Shown here: piece by piece, positions 18,492 to 26,553 of the stretch
Layout of the letters: the number at the start of each line of letters is the position of its first letter
How positions within the stretch are numbered: position 1 is the first letter of the stretch
Origin: Silvanigrella paludirubra
GTDB lineage: Bacteria > Bdellovibrionota_B > Oligoflexia > Silvanigrellales > Silvanigrellaceae
Length of the DNA: 64,000 nt
Reading direction: 5' to 3'
NCBI RefSeq assembly: GCF_009208775.1
Contig: NZ_WFLM01000004.1
Location: forward strand, 550,099 to 614,098
Notes under the pieces: generated by a model
What the model saw: only the letters and a program-made list of their open reading frames with translations
Database searches by the model: none
What the model was told of the DNA's origin: nothing
Made by a program: the position numbers and the translations under genes

Positions 18492-19246
18492 TTAAATTTA
18501 GTCACAAATATTTAGAAAATGATTATTTATTACGTGAAGAAATAATAAATAATCCCAAAGCAAGTTTGTTTGCAAAACTAATTGATTCCACTTTATTAAA
18601 ACAAAATGCAACGGAACAACAAATAGAAAATCTTTGTCTTGAAGCTATTAAATGTCATTTTAGAGCTGTTTGTATTCCTCCTTTTTATGTTGAAAAGGCT
18701 TTTTCAAAATTACAAAATACAGACGTGCGCTTAGCTACAGTTGTCGGATTTCCTTTAGGTTATAATACGTTGGAAACAAAAGTTTCTGAAGTTGTTAATT
18801 TAGTAAGTCTTCATGTGGATGAAATTGATTTTGTTCAAAATGTATCTTTGGTAAAAAATAATAATTTTAAACAATTAGAAAAAGAATTTAAATCAATTGT
18901 AGAAGCTTCTAAAGGGTCTTTAGTTAAGGTCATTCTTGAAACAGCCCTTCTCACGGACGAAGAAATATATAAATGTGCCATGCTAGCTGCCCTTTCTGGA
19001 ATACATGTGATAAAAACTTCTACGGGTTTTGCTTCTCGTGGCGCTTCTATAAATGACATTGAGATTATAAAAAAAGCTTTAACTCAATATCAAAATGAGA
19101 CAGGAATTTTTGTTGGAATTAAAGCAAGTGGCGGAATTCGTAATTATCATGATGCATTGTCTTTAGTTAAATCAGGGGCTACTCGTCTAGGAACGAGTGG
19201 TGGTTTTGAAATTGTTAATGAAAAAGTAAATCATACTTCATATTAA
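18488..19246 (+). CDS. deoC: Deoxyribose-phosphate aldolase
   Basis: DERA cleaves 2-deoxyribose-5-phosphate to glyceraldehyde-3-phosphate and acetaldehyde in nucleoside breakdown. In the 252-residue product the Schiff-base lysine is K176 in IKTSTGF. The conserved LIDSTLL, VVGFPLG, DEIDFV and GIKASGGIRN segments of the TIM barrel are present. I choose ATG 18488, eight bases after GGAG; it overlaps the lipoprotein stop as ATGA. A longer reading from 18467 lacks a site. No phosphopentomutase or nucleoside phosphorylase is nearby, so it is separated from the usual deo operon. Confidence 0.93.
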   Translation: MIKFSHKYLENDYLLREEIINNPKASLFAKLIDSTLLKQNATEQQIENLCLEAIKCHFRAVCIPPFYVEKAFSKLQNTDVRLATVVGFPLGYNTLETKVSEVVNLVSLHVDEIDFVQNVSLVKNNNFKQLEKEFKSIVEASKGSLVKVILETALLTDEEIYKCAMLAALSGIHVIKTSTGFASRGASINDIEIIKKALTQYQNETGIFVGIKASGGIRNYHDALSLVKSGATRLGTSGGFEIVNEKVNHTSY

Positions 19247-19265
19247 TATATTTATAGGAATTTTT

Positions 19266-20579
19266 ATGGAAAATAATTCAGGAATGGATAATGAGGTTGA
19301 ATCGGACTCATCACAATATTATAATAAATTAAATGTATTTACTGTAATATTAGGTGTTGTCGGTTTTTTTGTTTCTTTATATGCTTTAGCAATTCATTTA
19401 CAAGTTACACTTAAAACAGGTGGCTCTCAATTTTGTGATATTAATTCAACAGTAAGTTGTTCTGCAGTTGTAGGAAGTTCCTATGGTGAAATTGCATCCA
19501 TTCCACTTGGTGCTTATGGAATGACATATTTTGCAATCATTCTTTCAGCTGCTTTTATGCCAAAAGTTTCTCAAATTAATAAAAAATGGCTTGCTTTTTG
19601 GGAGTTTTTATTAGGTGTTATTGGTTTAGTTTCTGTTGCAGCTCTTGTATATATTTCTTACTTTAAATTAAAAATGGTATGTCCTACTTGTACTGTTACT
19701 CAAATTATAGTTGTAATTTATGCTGTTCTAAAAATAATTCAATTTATTCAAACAAGAAAAGATGCTGATCTTCCTAAAAATGATGCGTTTACTCGTTTTA
19801 TGGCTGTTTCTTTATGTCTTGGAATTCCGCCTTTAGCAATAGGTTTAATTGCACCTCATGTTGCTTCTTACTTTGTCACTCCTGAAGATAAATCAAAGCC
19901 AGCATCAGCTAATAATATTCAAAAAGATAGCAATAAACCTGCAAGTTCAAATACAAATGAGATGGACATTAAAAATCTTTTAATGACTTTCAATAAAACC
20001 AATTTTGTAGGAAATGGGGAAGATTACCGGAGAGGAAACGATGATGCTAAAGTTGTCGTTCAAGTCTTTTCTGACTTTGGATGCCCACATTGCCGAATTG
20101 CAACCGAGGGTATTTTAAAAGCACAAGATGCAATTGGTCTAGATAAAGTTATATTTGTTTATCGCTTTTTTCCTTTAAGTAACAAATGTAATCCTTACAT
20201 TCCTGGAGAGGGTGGATACCCATTTGGCTGTTCCCTTGCCGAAGCATCACGCTGTGCAGGACAACAAGGAAAATTTTGGGAATTTAAAACATGGGGATTT
20301 AGTGGGCAGTTATGGGATAATGCAGAACGAGCTCAAAAATTTTCAATGGACGGTATGAAACAAGAAGCCGCTTCATTAGGCTTGAATGTGGATTCCTTTA
20401 CGCAATGTGTAGAAAGTCATGTTGAATTGCAAAAATTAAAAGATGATTCTGCTATTGCAAGTAAATTTGGAATTCAAGGAACTCCTCTCATTTTAATTAA
20501 CGGTGAGCAATATGATGGTGCTCATAGTTCCGATGCCTTTGCTCAAGCATTTTCACAGGCTTTAAGTAGAGTAAATTGA
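19266..20579 (+). CDS. VKOR-DsbA fusion, disulphide bond formation protein
   Basis: A 437-residue fusion of two oxidative-folding modules. Residues about 25-165 form a four- or five-helix vitamin K epoxide reductase domain with the paired cysteines C57 and C65, the conserved Ser/Tyr-Gly region (SSYGEIASIPLGAYG) and the quinone-side CPTC (139-142). A flexible Lys/Ala/Asn linker follows. After it comes a DsbA-type thioredoxin domain with CPHC (273-276) and a cis-Pro motif GTPLILING. The VKOR part would pass electrons from the thioredoxin part to quinone, replacing DsbB. An extra pair of cysteines sits near CNPYIP and FGCS. It is followed with overlap by a TonB-like gene. Confidence 0.9.
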   Translation: MENNSGMDNEVESDSSQYYNKLNVFTVILGVVGFFVSLYALAIHLQVTLKTGGSQFCDINSTVSCSAVVGSSYGEIASIPLGAYGMTYFAIILSAAFMPKVSQINKKWLAFWEFLLGVIGLVSVAALVYISYFKLKMVCPTCTVTQIIVVIYAVLKIIQFIQTRKDADLPKNDAFTRFMAVSLCLGIPPLAIGLIAPHVASYFVTPEDKSKPASANNIQKDSNKPASSNTNEMDIKNLLMTFNKTNFVGNGEDYRRGNDDAKVVVQVFSDFGCPHCRIATEGILKAQDAIGLDKVIFVYRFFPLSNKCNPYIPGEGGYPFGCSLAEASRCAGQQGKFWEFKTWGFSGQLWDNAERAQKFSMDGMKQEAASLGLNVDSFTQCVESHVELQKLKDDSAIASKFGIQGTPLILINGEQYDGAHSSDAFAQAFSQALSRVN

Positions 20580-21526
20580 AAAATTATTTTCGAATTTTAA
20601 TTTCCATTTTATTTGCATTAATATTTCATTTTTTAATTTTATTAATGCTGTTTTATGGAAATTTTAATAAATCTTATGATAAAAAAATGCCTTCTAATAA
20701 TTATATTTCAATTTCTATTATAACTAAAAAAGAAAATAATTTAAAAACAGAAGAAAAAATAGAGAAAAAAACAGAAGAAAAAAAAATAATTAAAAAGCAC
20801 CAAAAAATGGGTGTTGTAAAAGATAAAAAAGTTCAAAAAAATAATTTACCAGTTGAAGTATTAAAAGAGAAAAGTACTTCAACAAATCATAAATTAAATG
20901 ATTTTTATCCGAATTCTGCTTTTCAATCCGAATTAAGAGAAGAAGGTTCAAATTCTTTTTCTAAAGAGCATACAATTCAAAGTTCTAGTGATATTCAAGA
21001 AAAATCGTATCCTTTTGATTTAGATTTTAGTGAGTCAGTTAAAACTAATTATATACATATTCCAGGCATATTGAGAAAACCATTTCATGCAGCAAAAGTT
21101 TCTGCTAAAATAATTCGATTGAAAGATGGGAATTGGAAAATTGTAAACATAAATTCTAAAAATCCTTACTTTAGAGCTTTTTTTTATGAAGAAATTCAAA
21201 AAATGATTAAGGATAAATATTTAGTTCAAAGTTTAATATCATCTAATTTAAAACTGGTTGAATTGAATTTAATTTACACAAAATTAAAATCCGTAGAAGA
21301 TCCTTCTATTGATACAAAAGTAACAATCTCTAAAAACCAGGTATTTTTTTATATTGATGAAAAAATAAAACCAGAAGAATATGCGTTAATAGCTGGTGGT
21401 ATAAATATTTTAGGCATAGCTGCTTATGCTTTAGATAAAATGCTTCCCGACTATTATCAAAATAGTTCCTATATTTTAGAACTTAAAAAATCGTTTGCTT
21501 TTGAAAACGAAGGGGCAATAAACTAA
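20576..21526 (+). CDS. TonB-like inner-membrane anchored protein
   Basis: A 316-residue protein with the architecture of TonB or related energy transducers: a short cytoplasmic start, one membrane segment (about 7-28), a long Lys/Glu-rich periplasmic linker, then a compact C-terminal domain from about residue 155. Sequence similarity to TonB itself is weak and I cannot point to a clear YP motif. The linker lacks the classical Pro repeats. The start is TTG 20576, overlapping the stop of the VKOR-DsbA gene (TTGA), which implies coupling. No ExbB/ExbD is nearby. An alternative is a TolA-like or envelope-spanning protein. Confidence 0.5.
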   Translation: MKNYFRILISILFALIFHFLILLMLFYGNFNKSYDKKMPSNNYISISIITKKENNLKTEEKIEKKTEEKKIIKKHQKMGVVKDKKVQKNNLPVEVLKEKSTSTNHKLNDFYPNSAFQSELREEGSNSFSKEHTIQSSSDIQEKSYPFDLDFSESVKTNYIHIPGILRKPFHAAKVSAKIIRLKDGNWKIVNINSKNPYFRAFFYEEIQKMIKDKYLVQSLISSNLKLVELNLIYTKLKSVEDPSIDTKVTISKNQVFFYIDEKIKPEEYALIAGGINILGIAAYALDKMLPDYYQNSSYILELKKSFAFENEGAIN

Positions 21527-21547
21527 AAGTATTTTGTTGATATTCTT

Positions 21548-22159
21548 CTATTTATTAATATTATCGATATGATCTAAAACTTCTAATTTTATTTTTTGAA
21601 ATGATTTATTTGATTTTAACTGATCGTATATTTGGTTAAGATTTGAATTTTCCTTTGCTCTCACAATGATTATTTTATCACTTTTAATAACAGAGACTTT
21701 TTCAACTTGATATTTTTCTTCAATGATGCTTATATTTTCTATATTATTTAAATAATTTATTACAAAAAAACCTTTTGTTACCATAATTTTAGAGTTTTCT
21801 TTATTGAATATGATGAGAGGTTTTTTTTGACTAAAATGACTATAAGAATTATTTGTTGAAATATAAATATAGTTATAATCTTTCCATAAATAATTTGAAT
21901 CCAAATTCTGATATAAATTTTTATCGACAACTGTGATATTATCAATAAAAAATTTCGTATTTGAATTTGCAAATTTAGCAACTGTATTTTCATTTAAGTA
22001 ATTTATAAATTCTCTCTCATTGAATTTTTGGTTTTTGGGTTTTTCTATTTCAAGATTAAATATTTTTTCTGATCCATCTTCCTTTTTCTTAAAAATAGAT
22101 ATCATAACGATAGTGAATAAAATGATAATAAATACAATTGTTAAGTTTTTTGATTTCAT
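21548..22159 (-). CDS. Membrane-anchored protein, unknown function
   Basis: A 203-residue protein with one N-terminal membrane segment (about 6-23) followed by a Lys-rich stop-transfer stretch and a soluble domain rich in Asn, Ile and Tyr. The topology suggests a periplasmic domain. It is convergent with the TonB-like gene, 21 bases apart. I do not recognise the family and see no active-site motif. Codon use matches neighbouring genes. The ribosome binding site is weak. Confidence 0.55.
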   Translation of the reverse strand: MKSKNLTIVFIIILFTIVMISIFKKKEDGSEKIFNLEIEKPKNQKFNEREFINYLNENTVAKFANSNTKFFIDNITVVDKNLYQNLDSNYLWKDYNYIYISTNNSYSHFSQKKPLIIFNKENSKIMVTKGFFVINYLNNIENISIIEEKYQVEKVSVIKSDKIIIVRAKENSNLNQIYDQLKSNKSFQKIKLEVLDHIDNINK

Positions 22160-22375
22160 GCCATTCTGCGCCTATTTTAAGAAAAAAGGTTAATCTGAAT
22201 TTTATCGGCATGAAAACATTGGTTTTTTATTTGTTTTTTGTTTTATAAATATTAAAAAATTTAATTTATATAAGTAAAATTAATGGTTTATATGTTTTTA
22301 AAATGATACAAAATATCAAGAAAAAATTGAAAAGAGAGTTATTTTATAATAGAAATAATTTTATGAGGTTATTTT

Positions 22376-23002
22376 ATGTGTTCTGATTTGCTTATGAAAA
22401 GACCAAAATTAACAAAAAATATAGATATAAAAACATTTTTAGATTATTATTGGTTAAAAAGTGAACTTATTCAATTCTGTAAAATATATAAATTAAATAC
22501 GACTGGGAATAAATTCGATTTACTGAAAAGAGTTCAATATTTTATTGAAACAGGTAATAAAAATGAAACAATAAGTAAACCTAATTCGCAAAAATATAAA
22601 AAAGATAGCTTAAATAAGCTGGATAAAAATTCATTGGTTTTAAATTATAAAAATGATAAAAAAACAAGAGAGTTTTTTATAAAAGAGATAGGGAGTCATT
22701 TTCAATTTAATGATTACTTAAGAAGCTTTAATAATAGAATAATAGATATCAATAATAAAATAACCTATGGTGATTTAATTCAAGGTTGGATTACATATGA
22801 AAATGAAAAAAAATCATTAAATATTGAAAAAGAAATAGGAAAACAATTTGAATATAATCAATTTATGAGAGACTTTTTTAAAAATGAAAAGGGAAAAAAT
22901 AGACAAGAAGCCATAGAGGCATGGAATTTTGTAAAGTTTTTACCTGGTAAAAGAGATTATGATTCCTATAAAAAAAAGTTAACCTGGAGGCCAAGAGAGT
23001 GA
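22376..23002 (+). CDS. SAP-like domain protein with a duplicated C-terminal module
   Basis: A 208-residue protein. Residues about 13-60 read as a SAP-like helix-extended-loop-helix (YYWLKSELIQFCKIYKLNTTGNKFDLLKRV), a fold often used for nucleic acid binding. The C-terminal half contains two related copies of a short module, one beginning EIGSHFQFNDYLRSFNN and one beginning EIGKQFEYNQFMRDFFKN, each followed by an alpha-helical stretch ending in Trp. From memory this resembles the SAP-plus-DUF6434 proteins. The start ATG 22376 has GAGG seven bases upstream. The last 24 bases overlap the convergent HIT gene. The function is unknown. Confidence 0.65.
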   Translation: MCSDLLMKRPKLTKNIDIKTFLDYYWLKSELIQFCKIYKLNTTGNKFDLLKRVQYFIETGNKNETISKPNSQKYKKDSLNKLDKNSLVLNYKNDKKTREFFIKEIGSHFQFNDYLRSFNNRIIDINNKITYGDLIQGWITYENEKKSLNIEKEIGKQFEYNQFMRDFFKNEKGKNRQEAIEAWNFVKFLPGKRDYDSYKKKLTWRPRE

Positions 23003-23326
23003 GCGTCCTCCTAGGACGTGGCAATGCATATAATAAACAGTTTGGCCGCCATTTTCTCCGTTATTCATGACGAGTCTATAACCTGATTTTATAATCCCCG
23101 TTATTTCTGCTACTTTTTTTGCTGCAAATAAGATTCTTCCCATTTGTTCGATATCTGATTCTTGAGACTCAGACACATTGATTATTTTATTTTTTGGAAT
23201 AACAAGAACATGAACGGGTGCTTGTGGACTTATATCATTAAATGCCAAAGTATATTCATCTTCGTATACTGGTTTGCAGGGAATTTCACCAGATAGAATT
23301 TTTTCAAAAATGGTTTTATCAGACAT
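22979..23326 (-). CDS. HIT-family nucleotide-binding protein (HINT-like)
   Basis: A 115-residue protein of the histidine triad family, which hydrolyses nucleoside phosphoramidates and related nucleotides. FEKILSGEIPCKPVYEDEYTLAFNDISPQAPVHVLVIPK and the WPPG end match HINT1-type proteins closely. The triad normally reads HxHxH. Here it reads Y99-M-H101-C-H103, so the nucleophilic middle His and the last His are present but the first His is Tyr. The protein ends by overlapping the SAP gene tail to tail by 24 bases. Activity may be altered, but the key nucleophile is kept. Confidence 0.9.
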   Translation of the reverse strand: MSDKTIFEKILSGEIPCKPVYEDEYTLAFNDISPQAPVHVLVIPKNKIINVSESQESDIEQMGRILFAAKKVAEITGIIKSGYRLVMNNGENGGQTVYYMHCHVLGGRSLSWPPG

Positions 23327-23434
23327 AGGTTATTCTTTCATATGAATAGTATCATTAATAAAAACATATTAAGAAATAACATAAGATATAAAAAAGGAAA
23401 ATATTTATAAAGAAATTTGTTAATTAATATTTAG

Positions 23435-23926
23435 CTAGGTAAAAACAAATATAACAATGAGTAGTACAAGGAAAACACCTACAAACCAAAAAATTCCCAT
23501 TGGTTTATGTATTTCATAAGGGTCTTCTTCATCTATAGTAACAACTTTATTTCCTTTGTATTTGTTTTTCTCAGACTCTTCTTCTTTATGCATATTTTTT
23601 TTCGAATCGGACATTTTTTCTTTGCTGTCTTCATGTTCATTTGTGCTATGGGCATCTTTAGACTTTGTTTCTTCTTTTGCTGTTTCTTTATTATGACCCG
23701 TGGCATCATGAGCTTTTTCTTTGTTCTCTGATTTAGAACTTTCTTTCTCTTTTTTGTTATCGTGTTCATTTGCCTTAGGAGCTTCTTTTTTAGGAACATA
23801 AACTTCTTCCCCATTTTCTTTATGGGGAGCGGCATGTTCCTCATTTGCAAAAGTAAAAAAAGGAAAAAACAAAAAAATCAGCTTAATGCAAAAGGAAAAT
23901 TTGTCTGAAATCAATTTTTGTCGCAA
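23435..23926 (-). CDS. Exported His/Glu/Lys-rich low-complexity protein with C-terminal anchor
   Basis: A 163-residue protein. The start is TTG 23926, strongly supported by GGAGG at 23938-23934. It has an N-terminal signal-like hydrophobic region (about 10-25), then about 105 residues made mostly of Lys, Glu, His, Ser, Asp and Asn, and a single C-terminal membrane segment ending in VFT. Such a His- and acid-rich stretch could bind divalent metal ions, but that is a guess. It is likely anchored in the inner membrane with the low-complexity part in the periplasm. No homologous family is recognised. Shadow frames across this repeat-like region are not genes. Confidence 0.6.
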   Translation of the reverse strand: MRQKLISDKFSFCIKLIFLFFPFFTFANEEHAAPHKENGEEVYVPKKEAPKANEHDNKKEKESSKSENKEKAHDATGHNKETAKEETKSKDAHSTNEHEDSKEKMSDSKKNMHKEEESEKNKYKGNKVVTIDEEDPYEIHKPMGIFWFVGVFLVLLIVIFVFT

Positions 23927-24003
23927 GGTGATTCCTCCAAGGACAATGGTATAAAATAAATTGGCCTTATCAAAGTAACAAATCTACTTGCATTCTATCT
24001 TTT

Positions 24004-24414
24004 TTATGTGGGCTTTTGTTGCAATTGATTCCAAATTTGACGGACGAGTTTCATCCAGCTTTCCGAGTTTGCCGGAGATATGCCTTTAATAGAAAAAAAC
24101 CTTAAAATAGGAGAGCCCGCGTGTTTTGGACCTTGTTTCGGCACCATGTCTGTAAATAAGTAAACAGGTCCATTGATATTATGTCTTTTAAAAATTTTTT
24201 CGGGTCCATAGACCCTAAGTTCAACTCTTAAAAGTCCTTTTGGTTTTTCTACAACTTGTTCAAAAAAAGATTCCATTTGATCGGACTGTTCTTCGGAATG
24301 AGTTTGTAAACATAACGCAAGTTCACTCTCTCCAAAATCATGAATTTTACTTTCAAATCCATAAGAGAAGCTTCCGTAGCACAGCCATATGTCAACACAA
24401 AAACCTGGTAGCAT
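24004..24414 (-). CDS. Unknown protein downstream of ubiB-like gene
   Basis: A 136-residue protein without membrane or export signals. It is a mixed alpha/beta sequence with a C-terminal amphipathic helix (ESWMKLVRQIWNQLQQ). The start ATG 24414 lies three bases after the stop of the upstream ABC1-kinase gene, so the two are almost surely co-transcribed and coupled. The context suggests a link to quinone metabolism or membrane lipid function, but nothing in the sequence shows it. I do not recognise the family. Confidence 0.55.
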   Translation of the reverse strand: MLPGFCVDIWLCYGSFSYGFESKIHDFGESELALCLQTHSEEQSDQMESFFEQVVEKPKGLLRVELRVYGPEKIFKRHNINGPVYLFTDMVPKQGPKHAGSPILRFFSIKGISPANSESWMKLVRQIWNQLQQKPT

Positions 24415-24417
24415 AGT

Positions 24418-26091
24418 TTACTTAAATCTTCCTGAACGAATAATACCAATAATAAGCCATAATCCTAGAATTACGGCTGTCCCAAAACCAATTAAGCCGA
24501 AGGTAGCTAAGAAGTCGTATAGTTTACCCTGTTTTCCATAAGTAGCAATACTACTTCCTAGGACAATGGATCCTAAAAGTATAGCAAGGCTGAGTCTATT
24601 TGATGCACGATCTAATTCTCTTGTTAAAAATATAATATCTTCGCTCTTAAACTGGAAGGCCAGCGTTCCAGATTGTAGTTTTTTAGCTAAAATTCGAAGT
24701 GTAATAGGTAAATCCTTAATAAATGCACCAGAATCGTGCATAGCTAAACCGATATTGCGTTCGAACCATTTTTTATCAAACTGAAAAAGAGAATTTTTTT
24801 CATAATATTCAGTTGCAAAATTAAGAATTTGAAATTTGGGATCTACACTTCTGCCAAAAGTTTCTAGGGCAATTAATGCTCTAAAAAATAAAATAAGATC
24901 TCTTTCTAAAGGCGCATTTCGATTTGCAGAAATTCTTGCAATTCGCATTAATGTCCTTCCTAAATGGAGATCTTGTATAGGTAATGAAATGATATTATCT
25001 AGTATTTCTGATATTTCAGATTCTAATTGAGAGCTAAGCGTTAAATCGTCTTTTTCTGTAAGTTCAACAAAAAGGCGCGCACAAGTTTCAATGTCATGTT
25101 TAGATAAAGAATAAAACATAAAGGCTAATGTGTTTCTTAAATCTCTTTTCAAACGAACGGTTAATCCAAAATCAAGAATCCCTAATTTTCCATCATCCAT
25201 TTTTATTAAATTTCCAGGATGAAGATCTCCATGGAAAATTCCAAATTGAAAAGTCATATCTAAAAAGGCTTCAACGGCAATTTTAACTAAATTATGACCT
25301 CCATCAATGATGTTACTTTCCGTAAATTTCTTTCCCGTGACTTCGCTCATACATAATATTTTTGAGGTACAAAATTTATAATTTATTACGGGAATATGAA
25401 TATTTTCATGATTTTTGAAAAACTGCCTCATTCGTTCTGTGTTTGCTGCTTCTCTTGAATAATCTAGTTCGTTTAAAAGAGAGCGGCGAAGTTCAGCTAC
25501 AATAATAGTAGGGCGAAGAAGTTTTAATTCAGGCAATGCGGTTTCTAAAATAGAAGCAATGGTCATCAATATAGCCAAGTCATTATTTATGGCTATATCA
25601 ATATCAGGGCGTTGTATTTTAAATACGACAGAGCTTCCCCCTTTTAAGAGAGCTTTGTGGACTTGACCTATACTTGCCGATCCAATGGGATTAAAATCAA
25701 AAAATTCAATTTCTTCCAGCAAATGAGCGGGAAGTTCATTTTCAAGGGTTTTTTCAATGATTTCTTTATTTATAGGCTTAACTTTATCACATAGTCTTTT
25801 AAATTCTTCCACATAGCTTTTGGGTAAAAGATCTTCTCTTGCAGAAAGAAGTTGCGCTAATTTTACAAATGTAGGTCCAAGCTCTTCAAATGCCATAGCA
25901 AGTCTTTTTGCTCTGGAAAAATGATAATTTGGAGATTGTTCTTGTGAACTATTTTCTGAGTTTGTACTTTGTAAAAGATCGCCGAGCTCTGTTCTTTGTA
26001 TCTCTCTTTTAAATCCATAACGAGCCAGAATATTTACTATATGGGTTAGTCTCCCAACATTTCTAAATTTTTGTAGAATACTTGAAGGCAT
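24418..26091 (-). CDS. UbiB/ABC1-family atypical kinase
   Basis: A 557-residue protein of the ABC1/ADCK/UbiB family, membrane-associated kinase-like ATPases required for ubiquinone synthesis in many bacteria. Visible motifs are the family-specific FVKLAQLLSAREDLLP (the KxGQ region, here KLAQ), the Ala-rich nucleotide loop IGSASIGQVHKA, VVFKIQRP (VAVK-like lysine), HGDLHPGNLI (catalytic loop) and GILDFGL (metal-binding DFG). Two hydrophobic helices close the C-terminus. The Gly of KxGQ is Ala here. No other ubiquinone genes lie nearby, so ubiB itself is likely but not proven. The start has GAGGA nine bases upstream. Confidence 0.88.
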   Translation of the reverse strand: MPSSILQKFRNVGRLTHIVNILARYGFKREIQRTELGDLLQSTNSENSSQEQSPNYHFSRAKRLAMAFEELGPTFVKLAQLLSAREDLLPKSYVEEFKRLCDKVKPINKEIIEKTLENELPAHLLEEIEFFDFNPIGSASIGQVHKALLKGGSSVVFKIQRPDIDIAINNDLAILMTIASILETALPELKLLRPTIIVAELRRSLLNELDYSREAANTERMRQFFKNHENIHIPVINYKFCTSKILCMSEVTGKKFTESNIIDGGHNLVKIAVEAFLDMTFQFGIFHGDLHPGNLIKMDDGKLGILDFGLTVRLKRDLRNTLAFMFYSLSKHDIETCARLFVELTEKDDLTLSSQLESEISEILDNIISLPIQDLHLGRTLMRIARISANRNAPLERDLILFFRALIALETFGRSVDPKFQILNFATEYYEKNSLFQFDKKWFERNIGLAMHDSGAFIKDLPITLRILAKKLQSGTLAFQFKSEDIIFLTRELDRASNRLSLAILLGSIVLGSSIATYGKQGKLYDFLATFGLIGFGTAVILGLWLIIGIIRSGRFK

Positions 26092-26118
26092 ATAATTGAA
26101 TCCTCAAAATAGCAAACG

Positions 26119-26137
26119 AGGTAATCTTGAATTACCT
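26119..26137. promoter_or_regulatory. Inverted repeat in front of the ubiB-like gene
   Basis: AGGTAAT (26119-26125) and ATTACCT (26131-26137) form a perfect seven-pair inverted repeat with a five-base spacer, about 28 bases upstream of the minus-strand start at 26091 and about 106 bases before the divergent rhodanese start. It could be an operator or an mRNA leader hairpin. Confidence 0.3.
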
Positions 26138-26242
26138 TTCTATGACTTTAGTATATTAGACCTGTAACAAGTGCCAATGGATTCTGTTGCAGTCTCAAAA
26201 AATATGTAAGGATTGATTGAGCAGTTCTATAAGGGAGTAAAA

Positions 26243-26545
26243 ATGAAATTAAGTTGTGTTGAATTTGCGAAAATGTATAAAGACGGGGATCTCAGTAAAA
26301 AAGTTTTATTGGATGTTCGTGATGTTAGTGAATGTTCAGCGGGAATGCTTAATGGAAGTATAAATATTCCGGTAGCAGAATTAGATTCTCGTTTTTCAGA
26401 AATTTCAAAAGATAAAGAAATATTTATTTACTGTAAATCAGGGGGACGAGCGGAAAGAGCCGAAATGTTCTTAAATTATATGGGTTTTAAAGAAACTCGT
26501 GTAGCAAGCCCAGGTGGTTATAATGAGTTAAAAGATTTAATATAA
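26243..26545 (+). CDS. Single-domain rhodanese-like sulfurtransferase
   Basis: A 100-residue protein consisting of one rhodanese domain: LLDVRDVSEC near residue 22-31, GSINIPVAEL, and the active loop C64-K-S-G-G-R69, a six-residue persulphide-forming loop with the catalytic Cys at 64. Similar small proteins (GlpE, PspE) move sulphane sulphur. No signal peptide is seen, so a cytoplasmic, GlpE-like form is likelier. The start ATG 26243 has AAGGGAG five bases upstream; a TTG at 26213 is in frame but less likely. It is convergent with the receiver gene, eight bases apart. Confidence 0.88.
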   Translation: MKLSCVEFAKMYKDGDLSKKVLLDVRDVSECSAGMLNGSINIPVAELDSRFSEISKDKEIFIYCKSGGRAERAEMFLNYMGFKETRVASPGGYNELKDLI

Positions 26546-26553
26546 GTTTGACA

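Noticed and set aside
23507..23850. Other open frames across the His/Glu/Lys-rich gene
   Set aside because: They arise from low-complexity A/G-rich codons read in other frames and have no ribosome binding sites.
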